A stretch of 64,000 nucleotides of DNA from Clostridium aceticum (GTDB lineage: Bacteria; Bacillota; Clostridia; Peptostreptococcales; Natronincolaceae). Position 1 is the first letter of the stretch; each line of letters opens with the position of its first letter. The stretch spans positions 310,001-374,000 of the forward strand of contig NZ_CP009687.1 in the NCBI RefSeq assembly GCF_001042715.1. Reading direction: 5' to 3'. The notes under the pieces were generated by a model, which was not told the origin of the DNA, did no database searches, and saw only the letters and a program-made list of their open reading frames with translations. Below, piece by piece: positions 42,153-51,367 of the stretch. A program made the position numbers and the translations under genes.

Positions 42153-43445
42153 GTGACCGAAGAAGAAGTAAAGAAGCTGAAGACCTATAGGTGGTATGTA
42201 TGGGGTTTACTGGTGATAGCATATGTTATTGTATTTTTTCATAGATTAGCTATAGCCGTAGTTAGAGAGGAATTGGTAGAGGCATTTGAGATTACCAGTA
42301 CGACTTTTGCTAATTTAGGTTCTGCTTATTTTTATCCCTATATGGTGATGCAAATTCCTTCAGGAATCTTAGCTGATTCACTAGGTGCCAGAAAGACAGT
42401 AACTTTGGGTACCCTGGGAGCGGCGGTAGGTTCTATTCTATTTGGGTATGCTCCGACAATAGCCATAGCTTTTATAGGAAGAATTTTAGTGGGAATAGGG
42501 GTATCGGTAGTGTTTATAGCTATTTTAAAGGTACAATCCCAGTGGTTTTTTGAAAGAGAATTTGCTACTATGTCAGGAATCACCGCTTTTGTAGGAAACT
42601 TAGGGGGAGCTTTTGCTCAGACACCCCTTGCTATGCTGGTAGCATATTTTACATGGAGAAGTACTTTTGTGGCTGTCGGTATTATTAGTGGAGTAGTTGC
42701 TTTACTATGCTATTTGATTGTAAGAGATTCTCCAAAGGATATGGGTCTGCCTACTATTGAAAGTGTTGAAGGTAAGAAAAGACAGACAATGAAGGTACCA
42801 CCCTTAGGAGAAGGGCTTATAAAGGTCTTGTTGAACAAAAGAACTTGGCCGCCTTTCCTTGCTTTTACTGGTTTTTTTGGCGCCTTTATGGCATTAACCG
42901 GTACTTGGGGACCTAGTTACTTGATAGAGGTGTATGGTTTTCCACGACAGATTGCTCCAAACTACACAACGGTAGCAATACTAGGGCTATCTTTAGGCTG
43001 TGCTGTCATAGGGAAGATTTCAGATGTTATGAGAAGTAGAAAGTTACCTATGCTGGTTTTCGGTGGGATTTATGTGGTTACTTGGGGAATACTGGTTTTT
43101 GTAGGAGGGGGGAAGCCGCCAGTAGAAATATTGTATCCTTTATTTTTTATTATGGGTGTTGGGTGTTCGACTTTTGTGTTAGGTTGGGCATGTGGGAAGG
43201 AAGTGAACCATCCTAGTATTGCAGGAATATCTACCTCAGTTGTAAACATAGGAGGGTTTTTAGGAGCTGCTATACTACCACCAATTTTAGGAAGAATTTT
43301 TGATCGCTATCATGATGTATTAGAAGCAACAGTTTTGTTTCAAAAAGCTTTTATGTACTGCTTTATTTTTGCAGCAGTAGGATTTGTATTTATTTTCTTT
43401 GTAAAAGAAACTCACTGTAAAAATATATATAAAGAAAGTAAGTAA
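42153..43445 (+). CDS. MFS transporter (NarK/GudP-like)
   Basis: A 430-aa major facilitator protein with twelve hydrophobic segments. The typical MFS loop motif appears as GILADSLGARKTVTLGTLGA (outline, near residue 70-90), and a second-half counterpart at GKISDVMRSRKLPM. The start is GTG 42153 with AAGGAGAGAAGCATAA upstream. It stands alone after the sugar operon terminator. Organic-acid or sugar-acid/phosphate carriers of the family are the nearest in appearance; the substrate is not known. A small membrane protein follows after 85 bases. Confidence 0.85.
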   Translation: MTEEEVKKLKTYRWYVWGLLVIAYVIVFFHRLAIAVVREELVEAFEITSTTFANLGSAYFYPYMVMQIPSGILADSLGARKTVTLGTLGAAVGSILFGYAPTIAIAFIGRILVGIGVSVVFIAILKVQSQWFFEREFATMSGITAFVGNLGGAFAQTPLAMLVAYFTWRSTFVAVGIISGVVALLCYLIVRDSPKDMGLPTIESVEGKKRQTMKVPPLGEGLIKVLLNKRTWPPFLAFTGFFGAFMALTGTWGPSYLIEVYGFPRQIAPNYTTVAILGLSLGCAVIGKISDVMRSRKLPMLVFGGIYVVTWGILVFVGGGKPPVEILYPLFFIMGVGCSTFVLGWACGKEVNHPSIAGISTSVVNIGGFLGAAILPPILGRIFDRYHDVLEATVLFQKAFMYCFIFAAVGFVFIFFVKETHCKNIYKESK

Positions 43446-43530
43446 AACAATATTTTTTGAAACTTTTTTCAAAGTAAAGTCGTCTAATAATAAGTCAGGT
43501 AGAGAAAATTTTGGTAAAAGGGGTTTTATC

Positions 43531-44037
43531 ATGGAAACAATGCCTTTAAAGGTTGTGATCTTCAACGCTATACCGGAGGCAATGCTACTGATTTATTTGG
43601 GATTGATCTTAGTAGGAATAAGACCAGATAAAAGGCGGGTCTTCATCGCAGGAATTTTTCAGGGGGCTGTTTGTTATTATGTCAGAAAAGATTTTGATTT
43701 TGGTATCCATATTTTATTGCAATACTTTTCTTTTGTATTGTTAACATGGTTGATCATAAGGGTTCCCTTTGTGGCTTCACTTATAGCCATGACAGTAGCG
43801 ATGACGATGGCGATATTATTAGAGAGCACTATAGGGCTGAGTATACCTTACTTTACAGGAATTAGCATCCTAGAAATTATGTCAAGGGAAGGGTTAAGAA
43901 TGTTGAGCTTCTTGCCTTATCTAGTTGTTTTGATAACCATCACTTATTTCGTTGAAAAGTATAGGTTCACGCTAGAGCAAGAGATTAAAATACTAAAAAA
44001 ACTAAATGGCAAACTGCATGGTGAGTCAACAAAGTAA
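43531..44037 (+). CDS. Hypothetical four-helix membrane protein
   Basis: A 168-aa protein with four hydrophobic segments (about 10-30, 55-75, 80-105, 118-140) and a basic/coiled C-terminal tail (VEKYRFTLEQEIKILKKLNGKL). I do not recognise the family. The arrangement, a short membrane sensor-like bundle ending in a coil, is reminiscent of the input domain of Agr-type kinases without the kinase, but nothing more can be said. Weak ribosome site AAAAGGGGTTTTATC. The gap after it (44038-44146) has no feature I can support. Confidence 0.6.
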   Translation: METMPLKVVIFNAIPEAMLLIYLGLILVGIRPDKRRVFIAGIFQGAVCYYVRKDFDFGIHILLQYFSFVLLTWLIIRVPFVASLIAMTVAMTMAILLESTIGLSIPYFTGISILEIMSREGLRMLSFLPYLVVLITITYFVEKYRFTLEQEIKILKKLNGKLHGESTK

Positions 44038-44146
44038 GTTGGTTTTTGTTAAGTCTAAAGTGCCGTGGAGTCAAGGTCTCTGTTACTTGATGAAGCAGAC
44101 AAGCAACAGCTTGATTTCTAAGTCTTAGAAAATATTTGATCAAGTA

Positions 44147-44175
44147 TTGCACTAAATCAAAAAAAGGTGTATAAT
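44147..44175 (+). promoter_or_regulatory. Sigma-A promoter of ribU riboswitch transcript
   Basis: TTGCAC (44147-44152), 17 bp, TATAAT (44170-44175); the RNA would start near 44182, just before the riboswitch. Confidence 0.75.
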
Positions 44176-44202
44176 AAGTTCAATAAAACTACATAAAAAT
44201 TG

Positions 44203-44385
44203 TTTCTTCAGGGCAGGGTGAAATTCCCGACCGGCGGTGATAGTCCGCGAGTCGACAGTATTGTCGATTGAACTGGTGAGATTCCAGTACCGACAGTAAA
44301 GTCTGGATGGGAGAAGAATAATACAAGAAGTTTTTGTAATGCCGCAACACGCCTGAAGAGTAAATCTTTTGGCGTTTTTTATTTA
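44203..44385 (+). promoter_or_regulatory. FMN riboswitch (RFN element) with terminator
   Basis: The aptamer (44203-44322) shows the conserved RFN blocks: TCTTCAGGGCAGGGTG, AAATTCCCGACCGGCGGT, GTCCGCGAG, GATTCCAGTACCGACAG and TCTGGATGGGAGAAG. A terminator follows at about 44349-44380 (ACGCC...GGCGT then T6). When FMN is bound the terminator should form, so the riboflavin transporter gene behind is shut off. Confidence 0.97.
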
Positions 44386-44453
44386 TTAAAAAAATTTCTT
44401 TGTATTCTCCTAAATATTTATTTTTATAATTAATTTTTAGGGAGGCGTTATTT

Positions 44454-45071
44454 ATGCAAAATCTAGGAAAAACAGTAAGTTTAAAGAAAAACAAAGTATT
44501 TGCCACCACCAACTTAGTGAAGATGTCGGTTTTAGCAGTAATAGCTTATATTTTAATGTTCGTACACTTTCCTCTACCCATCTTTCCAGGGTTCTTGAAA
44601 ATTGACTTAAGTGATGTACCAGCTTTAATAGGAGGGTTTGCATTAGGACCTATAGCTGGTGTGATGATTACCTTAGTTAAAAATATTTTACACTTCTTAA
44701 CGAAGACTTCTACTGGTGGTGTAGGGGAATTATCCAACTTCATTGTAGGTACAGCCTACGTAGTACCAGCAGCCATGATTTATCACTTGAAAAAGGATAG
44801 AACCCATGCCCTTATAGGTGTGTTAGTAGGAACAGTTGTTATGACCGTTGCAGGAGCATTGTCTAATACCTACTTAATTATTCCTTTTTACTCAAGGATT
44901 ATGCCGATTGATGCTATTATACGTATGGGAACTGTTGTTAATAGCAGAATTGTAGATGTACCAACCTTAGTACTTTATGGTATTACACCTTTTAATATTT
45001 TCAAAGGACTATTAATGGCTTTTACCACTTTATTGATTTATAAAAAAATATCTCCAATTCTTAAAAAATAA
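44454..45071 (+). CDS. ribU: Riboflavin ECF transporter S component RibU
   Basis: The substrate-binding membrane subunit of an energy-coupling-factor importer for riboflavin, 205 aa with about six membrane segments. The family marks IDLSDVPALIGGFALGPIAG (about residues 45-65) and KNILHFL are present. The shared ECF ATPases and T component are not in this window. It lies behind an FMN riboswitch with GGGAGGCGTTATTT as ribosome site, which confirms the substrate. Confidence 0.95.
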   Translation: MQNLGKTVSLKKNKVFATTNLVKMSVLAVIAYILMFVHFPLPIFPGFLKIDLSDVPALIGGFALGPIAGVMITLVKNILHFLTKTSTGGVGELSNFIVGTAYVVPAAMIYHLKKDRTHALIGVLVGTVVMTVAGALSNTYLIIPFYSRIMPIDAIIRMGTVVNSRIVDVPTLVLYGITPFNIFKGLLMAFTTLLIYKKISPILKK

Positions 45072-45098
45072 GACTGCTGCAGCAGTCTTATTTTTTAG
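45068..45098. terminator. Bidirectional terminator
   Basis: AATAAGACTGC-TGCA-GCAGTCTTATT with T-runs on both sides, between ribU and the convergent minus-strand gene. Confidence 0.85.
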
Positions 45099-45754
45099 TT
45101 GTCTTTTCTTCCTTTAGCATTGGCATTGCTGTTTCTATTATTACCGTTAGAATTTTTTTCCTTTGCAGATACAACTGTATTTTTTGCATCTTCATTTCTT
45201 ATCTTTTCAATAGATTCTGATGAAATATTTTTTTGAGACGCTCTTTTTTCCTTTACTTTTATATCAATCACCTGTTTCTTTGCCTCTAGATTTTCTCCAT
45301 CCTCTTTTACTTCTTCTAAAACCTCTTGGATCTCTTCGGTAGTGTAGTTTAAAATTTTAAGCTGTATTTTATCAATATTTTTTTGAATAGCTGGTTTTGC
45401 TGGGTCAGCTACTCGATGGTAGACTTTTTCATATTGTTGCAATTTCCTATATAGGTTTTGCAGGAGCTTGTTAAGTACTTCTTCTTTGTTCTTTTTGTCT
45501 TCAGCAATCACTGGATCATTTTCCTCTTCATCTAGTTCTTCTAAAATCTCCTCCAGTAGTTCCGCCAGCTCCTCTTCGCTTAATTCTAACTTTTCTACAA
45601 CGATTAGAAGCTCTTCAAAGGCTTCCTCCATATCTTCTATGTCTACCACAATAACAATATCCTCTTCCTTATGTATACTTTCCGAAGCAAAGGCATAGGC
45701 GAAAGAGCCAATTAATAAAGAACCTCCCAAAAATAATGCCAACATTTTTTTCAT
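45095..45754 (-). CDS. Secreted acidic coiled-coil protein (DUF5667-like)
   Basis: A 219-aa exported protein of unknown function. The signal peptide (MKKMLALFLGGSLLIGSFAYAFA, given in two parts: 1-12 basic and hydrophobic, then the SFAYAFA cleavage site) is followed by a very acidic helix-rich stretch (about 40-75: many Glu-Glu-Leu repeats), a basic helical region (about 85-190) resembling DUF5667, and an Asn/Lys-rich tail. ATG 45754 follows GGGAGGTACATCAT on the minus strand; the frame is open to 45808 but without a site. It is flanked by a bidirectional terminator and the divergent t6A operon. Confidence 0.65.
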   Translation of the reverse strand: MKKMLALFLGGSLLIGSFAYAFASESIHKEEDIVIVVDIEDMEEAFEELLIVVEKLELSEEELAELLEEILEELDEEENDPVIAEDKKNKEEVLNKLLQNLYRKLQQYEKVYHRVADPAKPAIQKNIDKIQLKILNYTTEEIQEVLEEVKEDGENLEAKKQVIDIKVKEKRASQKNISSESIEKIRNEDAKNTVVSAKEKNSNGNNRNSNANAKGRKDN

Positions 45755-46006
45755 ATGATGTACCTCCCTGTAGTATTTTCTCAACATAGTATACGAAAGA
45801 TCTTTCATAGAAAAGGTATTCTATAAAAAAATAAGTCAAAAGCACTAAATTATATCTCTTTCATTGGGAATATAAAAAATTTGTCGTATATATGGATAAA
45901 AAACTCAATTATGTTAAAATAAAGTATGGAGAGATAGGAATTCGCTCATAATTTGCAAGAAGATATACAAGAATATAATAAAAAGAAAAAGTAAGTAGGT
46001 GTATTG

Positions 46007-46465
46007 ATGAAATGTATCAAATCTTTTAATGAACAAGAAACAAAAAACTTAGGAATAAAGCTAGGAAGATTGGTGAAGCCCGGGGATATTCTATGTCTCA
46101 TAGGAGATTTAGGGGCTGGCAAAACCACTTTTACAAAGGCTTTTGCTATAGGACTGGAGGTAGAAGATGATGTTACCAGTCCTACTTTTACGATTCTACA
46201 GGAATACCAAGGGAGAATACCTCTGTACCACTTTGATGTATATCGGATAGAAAATATTAATGAAATGGAAGATATACCTTATGAGGAGTATTTTTATGGC
46301 AATGGTGTATGTGTCATTGAATGGGCACATCTGATTCAAGAAGTTTTGCCAAAGGATTATATGAAAATTCAAATAAACTACGTGGATATAGAGCTAAGAG
46401 AAATCTGTTTTGAGGCCACCAATGAATATTATAAAAAACTAGTGGAGGAGTTGTTACAACAATGA
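46007..46465 (+). CDS. tsaE: t6A biosynthesis ATPase TsaE
   Basis: A 152-aa P-loop protein that cycles the TsaB-TsaD complex during formation of threonylcarbamoyl-adenosine at position 37 of tRNAs reading ANN codons. Walker A is [10 protein letters not shown] (about residue 34), followed by [17 protein letters not shown] and a C-terminal IEWAH. ATG 46007 is used with AGGTG upstream; a TTG three bases earlier is possible. It overlaps tsaB by four bases, and the order tsaE-tsaB-rimI matches Bacillus ydiB-ydiC-ydiD. Confidence 0.95.
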   Translation: MKCIKSFNEQETKNLGIKLGRLVKPGDILCLIGDLGAGKTTFTKAFAIGLEVEDDVTSPTFTILQEYQGRIPLYHFDVYRIENINEMEDIPYEEYFYGNGVCVIEWAHLIQEVLPKDYMKIQINYVDIELREICFEATNEYYKKLVEELLQQ

Positions 46466-47163
46466 AAGTACTAGCCTTAGATACTTCATCCATAGTAGCC
46501 ACTGTAGCTGTTCTAGATGATGAAAAATTGATGGGAGAATATATTATAAACCATAAAAAAACCCATTCTGAAAAACTTATGCCTATGATAGAAGAAATCC
46601 TTAAAAGTTGTGAGGTATCTCCCAAAGACATCGATGTATTTGCTGTGGCCTTAGGACCAGGCTCCTTTACAGGGCTTAGAATTGGTTTAGCTACTATAAA
46701 GGCAATGGCTCAAGCCTTGGATAAACCAGTAGCAGGGGTTTCTACGTTGGAGGGACTAGCCTTTAACTTAGTACATTGTAAAGGGTTGATTTGTCCGATT
46801 ATTGATGCACAGCAGGACTTGGTATATACGGGATTATATCAATGGCATCAAGAACTTTCCAAAGTTATGGAGGAAGATGTTGTTTCTATAGAAGATTTAC
46901 TAGACACTTTAAAAAGTAGAAAAGAAGAAGTAATTTTTCTTGGAGACGCTTTGGAAAAATTTCAAGAGCAGATTACCAGAGAACTAGGTGACTTAGCAAT
47001 ATTTCCGCCAAAGATTGTCACTATGCCAAGGGCTTCTTCCATAGGAGAATTAGCTAGAGAAAAAGTAAAAAAGGGAGAATTGAAAAAGGCATCGGAGGTT
47101 CTGCCGGTGTATATGAGAAAGTCCCAAGCAGAAAAGCAGTGGGAAGAGCGAAATAGGGGTTAA
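46462..47163 (+). CDS. tsaB: t6A biosynthesis scaffold TsaB
   Basis: A 233-aa ASKHA-fold protein that pairs with TsaD in the t6A synthase. It begins [18 protein letters not shown] and has the [13 protein letters not shown] and [19 protein letters not shown] motifs of the family; it lacks the metal-binding histidines of TsaD, as expected. The gene starts inside the tsaE stop (ATGA overlap), and rimI follows after three bases. Confidence 0.96.
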   Translation: MKVLALDTSSIVATVAVLDDEKLMGEYIINHKKTHSEKLMPMIEEILKSCEVSPKDIDVFAVALGPGSFTGLRIGLATIKAMAQALDKPVAGVSTLEGLAFNLVHCKGLICPIIDAQQDLVYTGLYQWHQELSKVMEEDVVSIEDLLDTLKSRKEEVIFLGDALEKFQEQITRELGDLAIFPPKIVTMPRASSIGELAREKVKKGELKKASEVLPVYMRKSQAEKQWEERNRG

Positions 47164-47166
47164 TGA

Positions 47167-47616
47167 ATGATGGAAAAATTAGTGGTAAGAAAAATGCTGA
47201 TGAAGGATATTCCTAGTGTAGTAGAAATAGAAAAACAATGTTTTCCTATTCCTTGGACGAGAGGAGCCTTTGAAACAGAGCTAAAGAAAAATAAGTTGGC
47301 ACTTTATATGGTGGCTACTTGGGAAGGTCAGGTAGCTGGGTATGGAGGCATCTGGATGGTTGTAGATGAAGGGCATATTACAAATATAGCAGTTCATCCA
47401 AACTTTCAAGGAAGAAGAATTGGTGAAGAAATTGTAAGGGCTTTGATGAAGGAAGTAGGTACGAAAAGGATTGATCGAATAACTCTAGAAGTTAGAAAAT
47501 CCAACATGATTGCTCAAAATCTTTACAAAAAATTAGGTTTTGTAGCCTGCGGCATAAGGCCTGGGTACTACAGTGACAATGGTGAAGATGCTTTGATTAT
47601 GTGGAAGGATATTTAA
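47167..47616 (+). CDS. rimI: Ribosomal-protein alanine acetyltransferase RimI
   Basis: A 149-aa GNAT acetyltransferase. Family marks: EIEKQCFPIPWTRGAF near residue 20, the NIAVHPNFQGRRIGEEIVRAL acetyl-CoA loop (RxxGxG/A-like; about 75-95), and ARNLYKKLGF-like AQNLYKKLGFVACGIRPGYY. In E. coli RimI acetylates ribosomal protein S18. Here it is the third gene of the t6A cluster, three bases behind tsaB. tsaD, which usually comes next, is displaced by a 4.5-kb efflux cassette. Confidence 0.9.
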   Translation: MMEKLVVRKMLMKDIPSVVEIEKQCFPIPWTRGAFETELKKNKLALYMVATWEGQVAGYGGIWMVVDEGHITNIAVHPNFQGRRIGEEIVRALMKEVGTKRIDRITLEVRKSNMIAQNLYKKLGFVACGIRPGYYSDNGEDALIMWKDI

Positions 47617-47640
47617 GGAGGAAACTTAGGGGGAAAGAAA

Positions 47641-48894
47641 ATGTCAAAAACTAAGTGGAAGAAGAAAATGATGATTGTTGTAGTAGCAGCGGTGGTGATG
47701 GTGGCTGCAATAGTAACAGTTACTGCCATGAGGGGTAAAGAACAGAGGGCTTTTGTAGATGTATTTGCCCTACAGAAGGGTGCGATAGCCGTAACAGTGC
47801 CAGCAAATGGTGTATTAGAAGAAGTGGAGAAACAGACGATTTATACAGAAACCAATGTGAAGGTGGTCTCTGTGGAAGTAAAAGAAGGAGATTTTGTAAA
47901 AGCTGGACAAGTATTAGCCACACTGGATAGCGAAGATTTAGGAAATCAACTAGAAATTAAGAAAAAGATGCTGGGAATGGAGAAAATTGAACTAGCAAAG
48001 TTAGAAGGGGATCAAGAAGAAGCTGTTGCAGAACATCGCCGTAGAATAGAGCGAAGCTTTAGCTTAGTAGAGGAGGCTAAAGCATCGTTAGAAAGAAGTA
48101 AAGAATTGTATGACCATGGGGCTATACCGCAACAAGCCTATAGAGATGAAGAAAGAGCTTATGAAGATGCCTTAAGAGACTATGAAGAAATAAAAGAAAA
48201 GCGAGTTTCTGCTGAATTTGATATTCAAAGGATGCAAAAGAAAATCGCCATCACAGAATTAGAAATTCGTGAAATACAAGAGAAGATGGGAAAGCAGCAG
48301 AATAAAATCATTAGCCACATAGATGGGGTTGTTACAGCGGTGCATCTGGAGGCAGGAAGTATTGCCAATCCAGCTAATCCTAGTTTTGTTATTTCCAATA
48401 CAAAGGATTTAAGAATTGAGATTAAGGTAAGCGAATATGACATTGCTAAAGTAGCGTTAGGTCAAGAGGTAGAGATTCAAACAGATGCGGTAGCAGACAA
48501 AACCTTTAGAGGCGTTGTAGAAAAAATAGCTCCTGTAGCCAGAAGAGAATCTACAGGTCAGACAACCGAGACAGTGATTGCTGTAACCATTAAGGTGGAA
48601 GAGACAGATGACTTACTAAAGCCCGGGTTCACTGTAAAAACAAAGATCATCAACCAACAGCAAGAAGATGTTTTGTTGGTGCCTTTTGATACTATTATGA
48701 CAGAAGCAAATGGTGCAAAGACTGTTTTTGTAGTAGAGGAGGATATCTTACATAGGGTAGAAATACAAACCGGCATAGAGTCTGATTTTGAAATAGAAAT
48801 TATTGAGGGATTAGAAGTAGACCAAAAAATTGTTTTAAACCCTTCGATGGATCTGCAAGAAGGAATGAAGGTTCTTGTAAATGAGAGGAAATAA
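47641..48894 (+). CDS. Efflux periplasmic-adaptor-like protein (MacA/HlyD family)
   Basis: A 417-aa membrane-fusion type protein. One N-terminal membrane anchor (about 8-29), a biotinyl-lipoyl half (VVSVEVKEGDFVKAGQVLATLD, about 78-100), a long coiled-coil hairpin (about 105-215), the second lipoyl half (ISHIDGVVTAVHLEAGSIANPANP) and beta-barrel/proximal domains. In Gram-positives such proteins act on the outer face of the membrane with MacB-type exporters. It starts 24 bases behind rimI with AGGGGGAAAGAAA and opens a four-gene cassette with two permeases and one ATPase. The exported compound is unknown. Confidence 0.88.
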   Translation: MSKTKWKKKMMIVVVAAVVMVAAIVTVTAMRGKEQRAFVDVFALQKGAIAVTVPANGVLEEVEKQTIYTETNVKVVSVEVKEGDFVKAGQVLATLDSEDLGNQLEIKKKMLGMEKIELAKLEGDQEEAVAEHRRRIERSFSLVEEAKASLERSKELYDHGAIPQQAYRDEERAYEDALRDYEEIKEKRVSAEFDIQRMQKKIAITELEIREIQEKMGKQQNKIISHIDGVVTAVHLEAGSIANPANPSFVISNTKDLRIEIKVSEYDIAKVALGQEVEIQTDAVADKTFRGVVEKIAPVARRESTGQTTETVIAVTIKVEETDDLLKPGFTVKTKIINQQQEDVLLVPFDTIMTEANGAKTVFVVEEDILHRVEIQTGIESDFEIEIIEGLEVDQKIVLNPSMDLQEGMKVLVNERK

Positions 48895-48912
48895 AAATAA
48901 GGAAGGATTGTT

Positions 48913-50118
48913 ATGAATCTATTAGAAAATATTGGGTTAGCTTTCTCTACCATTTGGGCAAATAAGATGAGATCTTTTCTAACCATGCTAGGTATCATTA
49001 TTGGTATTGCTGCAGTAATAGCCATATTGGCTATAGGTAATGGAGGAAGGTATCAAATACAAAAGAGTATGGAACAGTTTGGAACCAATCGCTTAATGAT
49101 CTATATGAATTGGGACAACCAGAGAGAAATGAGGCTGAGGGATTACTTAAATGATAGAGATATAGAAGCAATTAGCAGTATTAACGGAATTGAGGCTATT
49201 ACCCCTCTTTACGAGGACTGGTCCTCTATCCGTGTTCAAAATCAACATATGGATGTCGTCTTAATAGGAGCAAATGCCGATAGTCAGGTTATTACAAACG
49301 TTGAAATGATTAAAGGAAGATTCATCACTGATCGTGATGTAGACAACTATAGCAATAGTATAGTGATTTCTGAAAAAGAGGCAAGAGAACTATTTGGAAA
49401 GATGGATGTTCTTGGGGAAACTGTCACATTAAATAGCTATAGGGGTCCAGTGGACTTTCATGTGGTAGGAATTACGAAATATGAAGAAAACTTTTTCAGT
49501 GGCACGATGAATGATGGCAGAGCACAGGTTTATGTACCAATTACAACAATTATGCGGATTTACAATCAAACTGTATACTATGGTGTAAACTTAAAGATTA
49601 CCAATAGAGAGGATATGGACCGCATAGGTCAGCAGGTAGTAAGATTATTGGAGAGGGTACATAATAATCAAGACATGTATACGGTATTTAACCTTGAGCA
49701 AATGATGCAAACCATCACCGGTGTCATTAATACCATAACAACAGTGTTATCCTTCATTGCAGGAATAGCCTTATTGGTGGGGGGGATTGGCATTATGAAT
49801 ATCATGTTGGTTTCTGTAAGTGAAAGAATACGGGAAATTGGTATTAAAAAAGCTATAGGGGCAAAGAGGCGTACAATACTGTTACAGTTTCTAACAGAAT
49901 CTTCTATTATATCCTTAATCGGAGGGATTATAGGAATTTGTCTGGGCTTTGTTTTAGGAGCTGGTGCTTCTTTTCTTTTAAATATGCCACCTCTTATCAG
50001 CGCAAAGGAAGTGATGCTTGCTTCATTGCTGGCGATGGCAATAGGTATGGTATTTGGTGTATACCCTGCCAATAGAGCTGCAAAAATGGACCCAATAGAA
50101 GCTCTTAGATATGAGTAG
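48913..50118 (+). CDS. MacB-type ABC permease 1 (FtsX fold)
   Basis: A 401-aa permease with one N-terminal membrane segment (NKMRSFLTMLGIIIGIAAVIAILAIGNG in outline), an extracytoplasmic MacB periplasmic-core domain (about 45-265), and three C-terminal segments with GGIGIMNIMLVSVSERIREIGIKKAIGAKR. The ending VYPANRAAKMDPIEALRYE is the usual family end. It follows the adaptor after 18 bases (AAGGAAGGATTGTT). The next gene is a paralogue with the same layout, so the exporter is probably a heterodimer of two MacB-like permeases served by one ATPase. Confidence 0.92.
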   Translation: MNLLENIGLAFSTIWANKMRSFLTMLGIIIGIAAVIAILAIGNGGRYQIQKSMEQFGTNRLMIYMNWDNQREMRLRDYLNDRDIEAISSINGIEAITPLYEDWSSIRVQNQHMDVVLIGANADSQVITNVEMIKGRFITDRDVDNYSNSIVISEKEARELFGKMDVLGETVTLNSYRGPVDFHVVGITKYEENFFSGTMNDGRAQVYVPITTIMRIYNQTVYYGVNLKITNREDMDRIGQQVVRLLERVHNNQDMYTVFNLEQMMQTITGVINTITTVLSFIAGIALLVGGIGIMNIMLVSVSERIREIGIKKAIGAKRRTILLQFLTESSIISLIGGIIGICLGFVLGAGASFLLNMPPLISAKEVMLASLLAMAIGMVFGVYPANRAAKMDPIEALRYE

Positions 50119-50148
50119 GAAATTTGTTCTTAAAAGGAAGGTAGAAAA

Positions 50149-51357
50149 ATGTTATTAATAGAAACCTTTAAGATAGCGTTGCAAAGCATCTGGGCAAATA
50201 AAATGCGTTCTAGCCTAACGATATTAGGCTTGGTTATAGGAATCTTATCAGTGGTGGTGATTACCACCTTAGGCAATGCTGCTCAAGCGGATATGACGGG
50301 AGCCTTTGATAAATATGGTAGAGGGAAATTAACAGCCAGCCTAAATCATAATACTGAAAGACCAGTGGTTTATCGGGACTATTTCAGTGATGATGATATA
50401 GCAGCTATCGATAGAATGGAAAGGGAAGTAGTAGCCGTATCAGCTGAAGTAAGAAGATGGATGACGATTCAGTATGAGCAGAAGGAAATGAGCATAGATA
50501 TGTACGGAGTAAACCATAACTATGATGAAGTGGAGACGGTGGACCTTCTTCAAGGCAGGTTTCTAACGGAAGAGGATTTGCTGGGGAGAAGAAATGTAAT
50601 GATTATTGATGAAAAGACAGCAAGATACTTATTTGGTTCCACTGATTGTATCGGAGAAGTTGTGACACTTACCACTGGATGGTATACTACCGAATTGATG
50701 ATTATAGGTGTGGATAAACTGTCGGACTCTGCTATCTTGAATATGGCTCAAGGAAATTATGCCTACGGTTACATGCCAATATCAGTAGCGTCTAGGATGA
50801 ATGCTATTGATAGATATCCTAGATTTACCCTGCAGGCCCAAGAGGAACTAAACCTAGGGATGGTGGGGGATAAAGTGCTGAGTTTGTTGGAACGAAGAGG
50901 TAAGGAAAAAAACATGTATCGAATAAATACCCGTGAAAACCAGTTTAACCAAGTTACTGAAGGCCTAGGATTTTTGACGGCAACAATATCTGGTATCGCT
51001 GCTATATCTTTAGTAGTAGGTGGCATTGGAATTATGAATATTATGCTGGTATCAGTAACAGAGCGAACTCGGGAGATCGGTCTTCGAAAAGCTATAGGGG
51101 CGAAGTCTTCTGTGATTCTATTTCAGTTTTTAGTAGAGGCCGTTATTCTTTCTGTATTTGGAGGAATGTTGGGTTTGGCAGCAGGAGGTATGATTAGCTT
51201 TGGTATCGTAAATTTTCTAGGATTACCCTTTATTCTGTCAAAGAATACAATTGTCTTAGCTTTTCTTTTTTCAACAGTGGTAGGAGTCACTTTTGGCGTA
51301 TATCCAGCTAAGAAGGCATCAAAGCTAGACCCTATTGAGGCTCTAAGATATGAGTAA
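50149..51357 (+). CDS. MacB-type ABC permease 2 (FtsX fold)
   Basis: A 402-aa paralogue of the preceding gene, with the same single N-terminal segment (NKMRSSLTILGLVIGILSVVVITTLGN), periplasmic core and three C-terminal segments (GGIGIMNIMLVSVTERTREIGLRKAIGAKS; ending YPAKKASKLDPIEALRYE). The extracytoplasmic domains differ much more than the membrane parts, which fits a divergent pair that forms an asymmetric exporter. It starts 30 bases behind permease 1 and ends 10 bases before the ATPase gene. Confidence 0.92.
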   Translation: MLLIETFKIALQSIWANKMRSSLTILGLVIGILSVVVITTLGNAAQADMTGAFDKYGRGKLTASLNHNTERPVVYRDYFSDDDIAAIDRMEREVVAVSAEVRRWMTIQYEQKEMSIDMYGVNHNYDEVETVDLLQGRFLTEEDLLGRRNVMIIDEKTARYLFGSTDCIGEVVTLTTGWYTTELMIIGVDKLSDSAILNMAQGNYAYGYMPISVASRMNAIDRYPRFTLQAQEELNLGMVGDKVLSLLERRGKEKNMYRINTRENQFNQVTEGLGFLTATISGIAAISLVVGGIGIMNIMLVSVTERTREIGLRKAIGAKSSVILFQFLVEAVILSVFGGMLGLAAGGMISFGIVNFLGLPFILSKNTIVLAFLFSTVVGVTFGVYPAKKASKLDPIEALRYE

Positions 51358-51367
51358 GTGAGGTGTT

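Noticed and set aside
45468-45698. Serine-rich frame on the plus strand
   Set aside because: It is the antisense shadow of the Glu-rich coding stretch of the secreted protein at 45095-45754.
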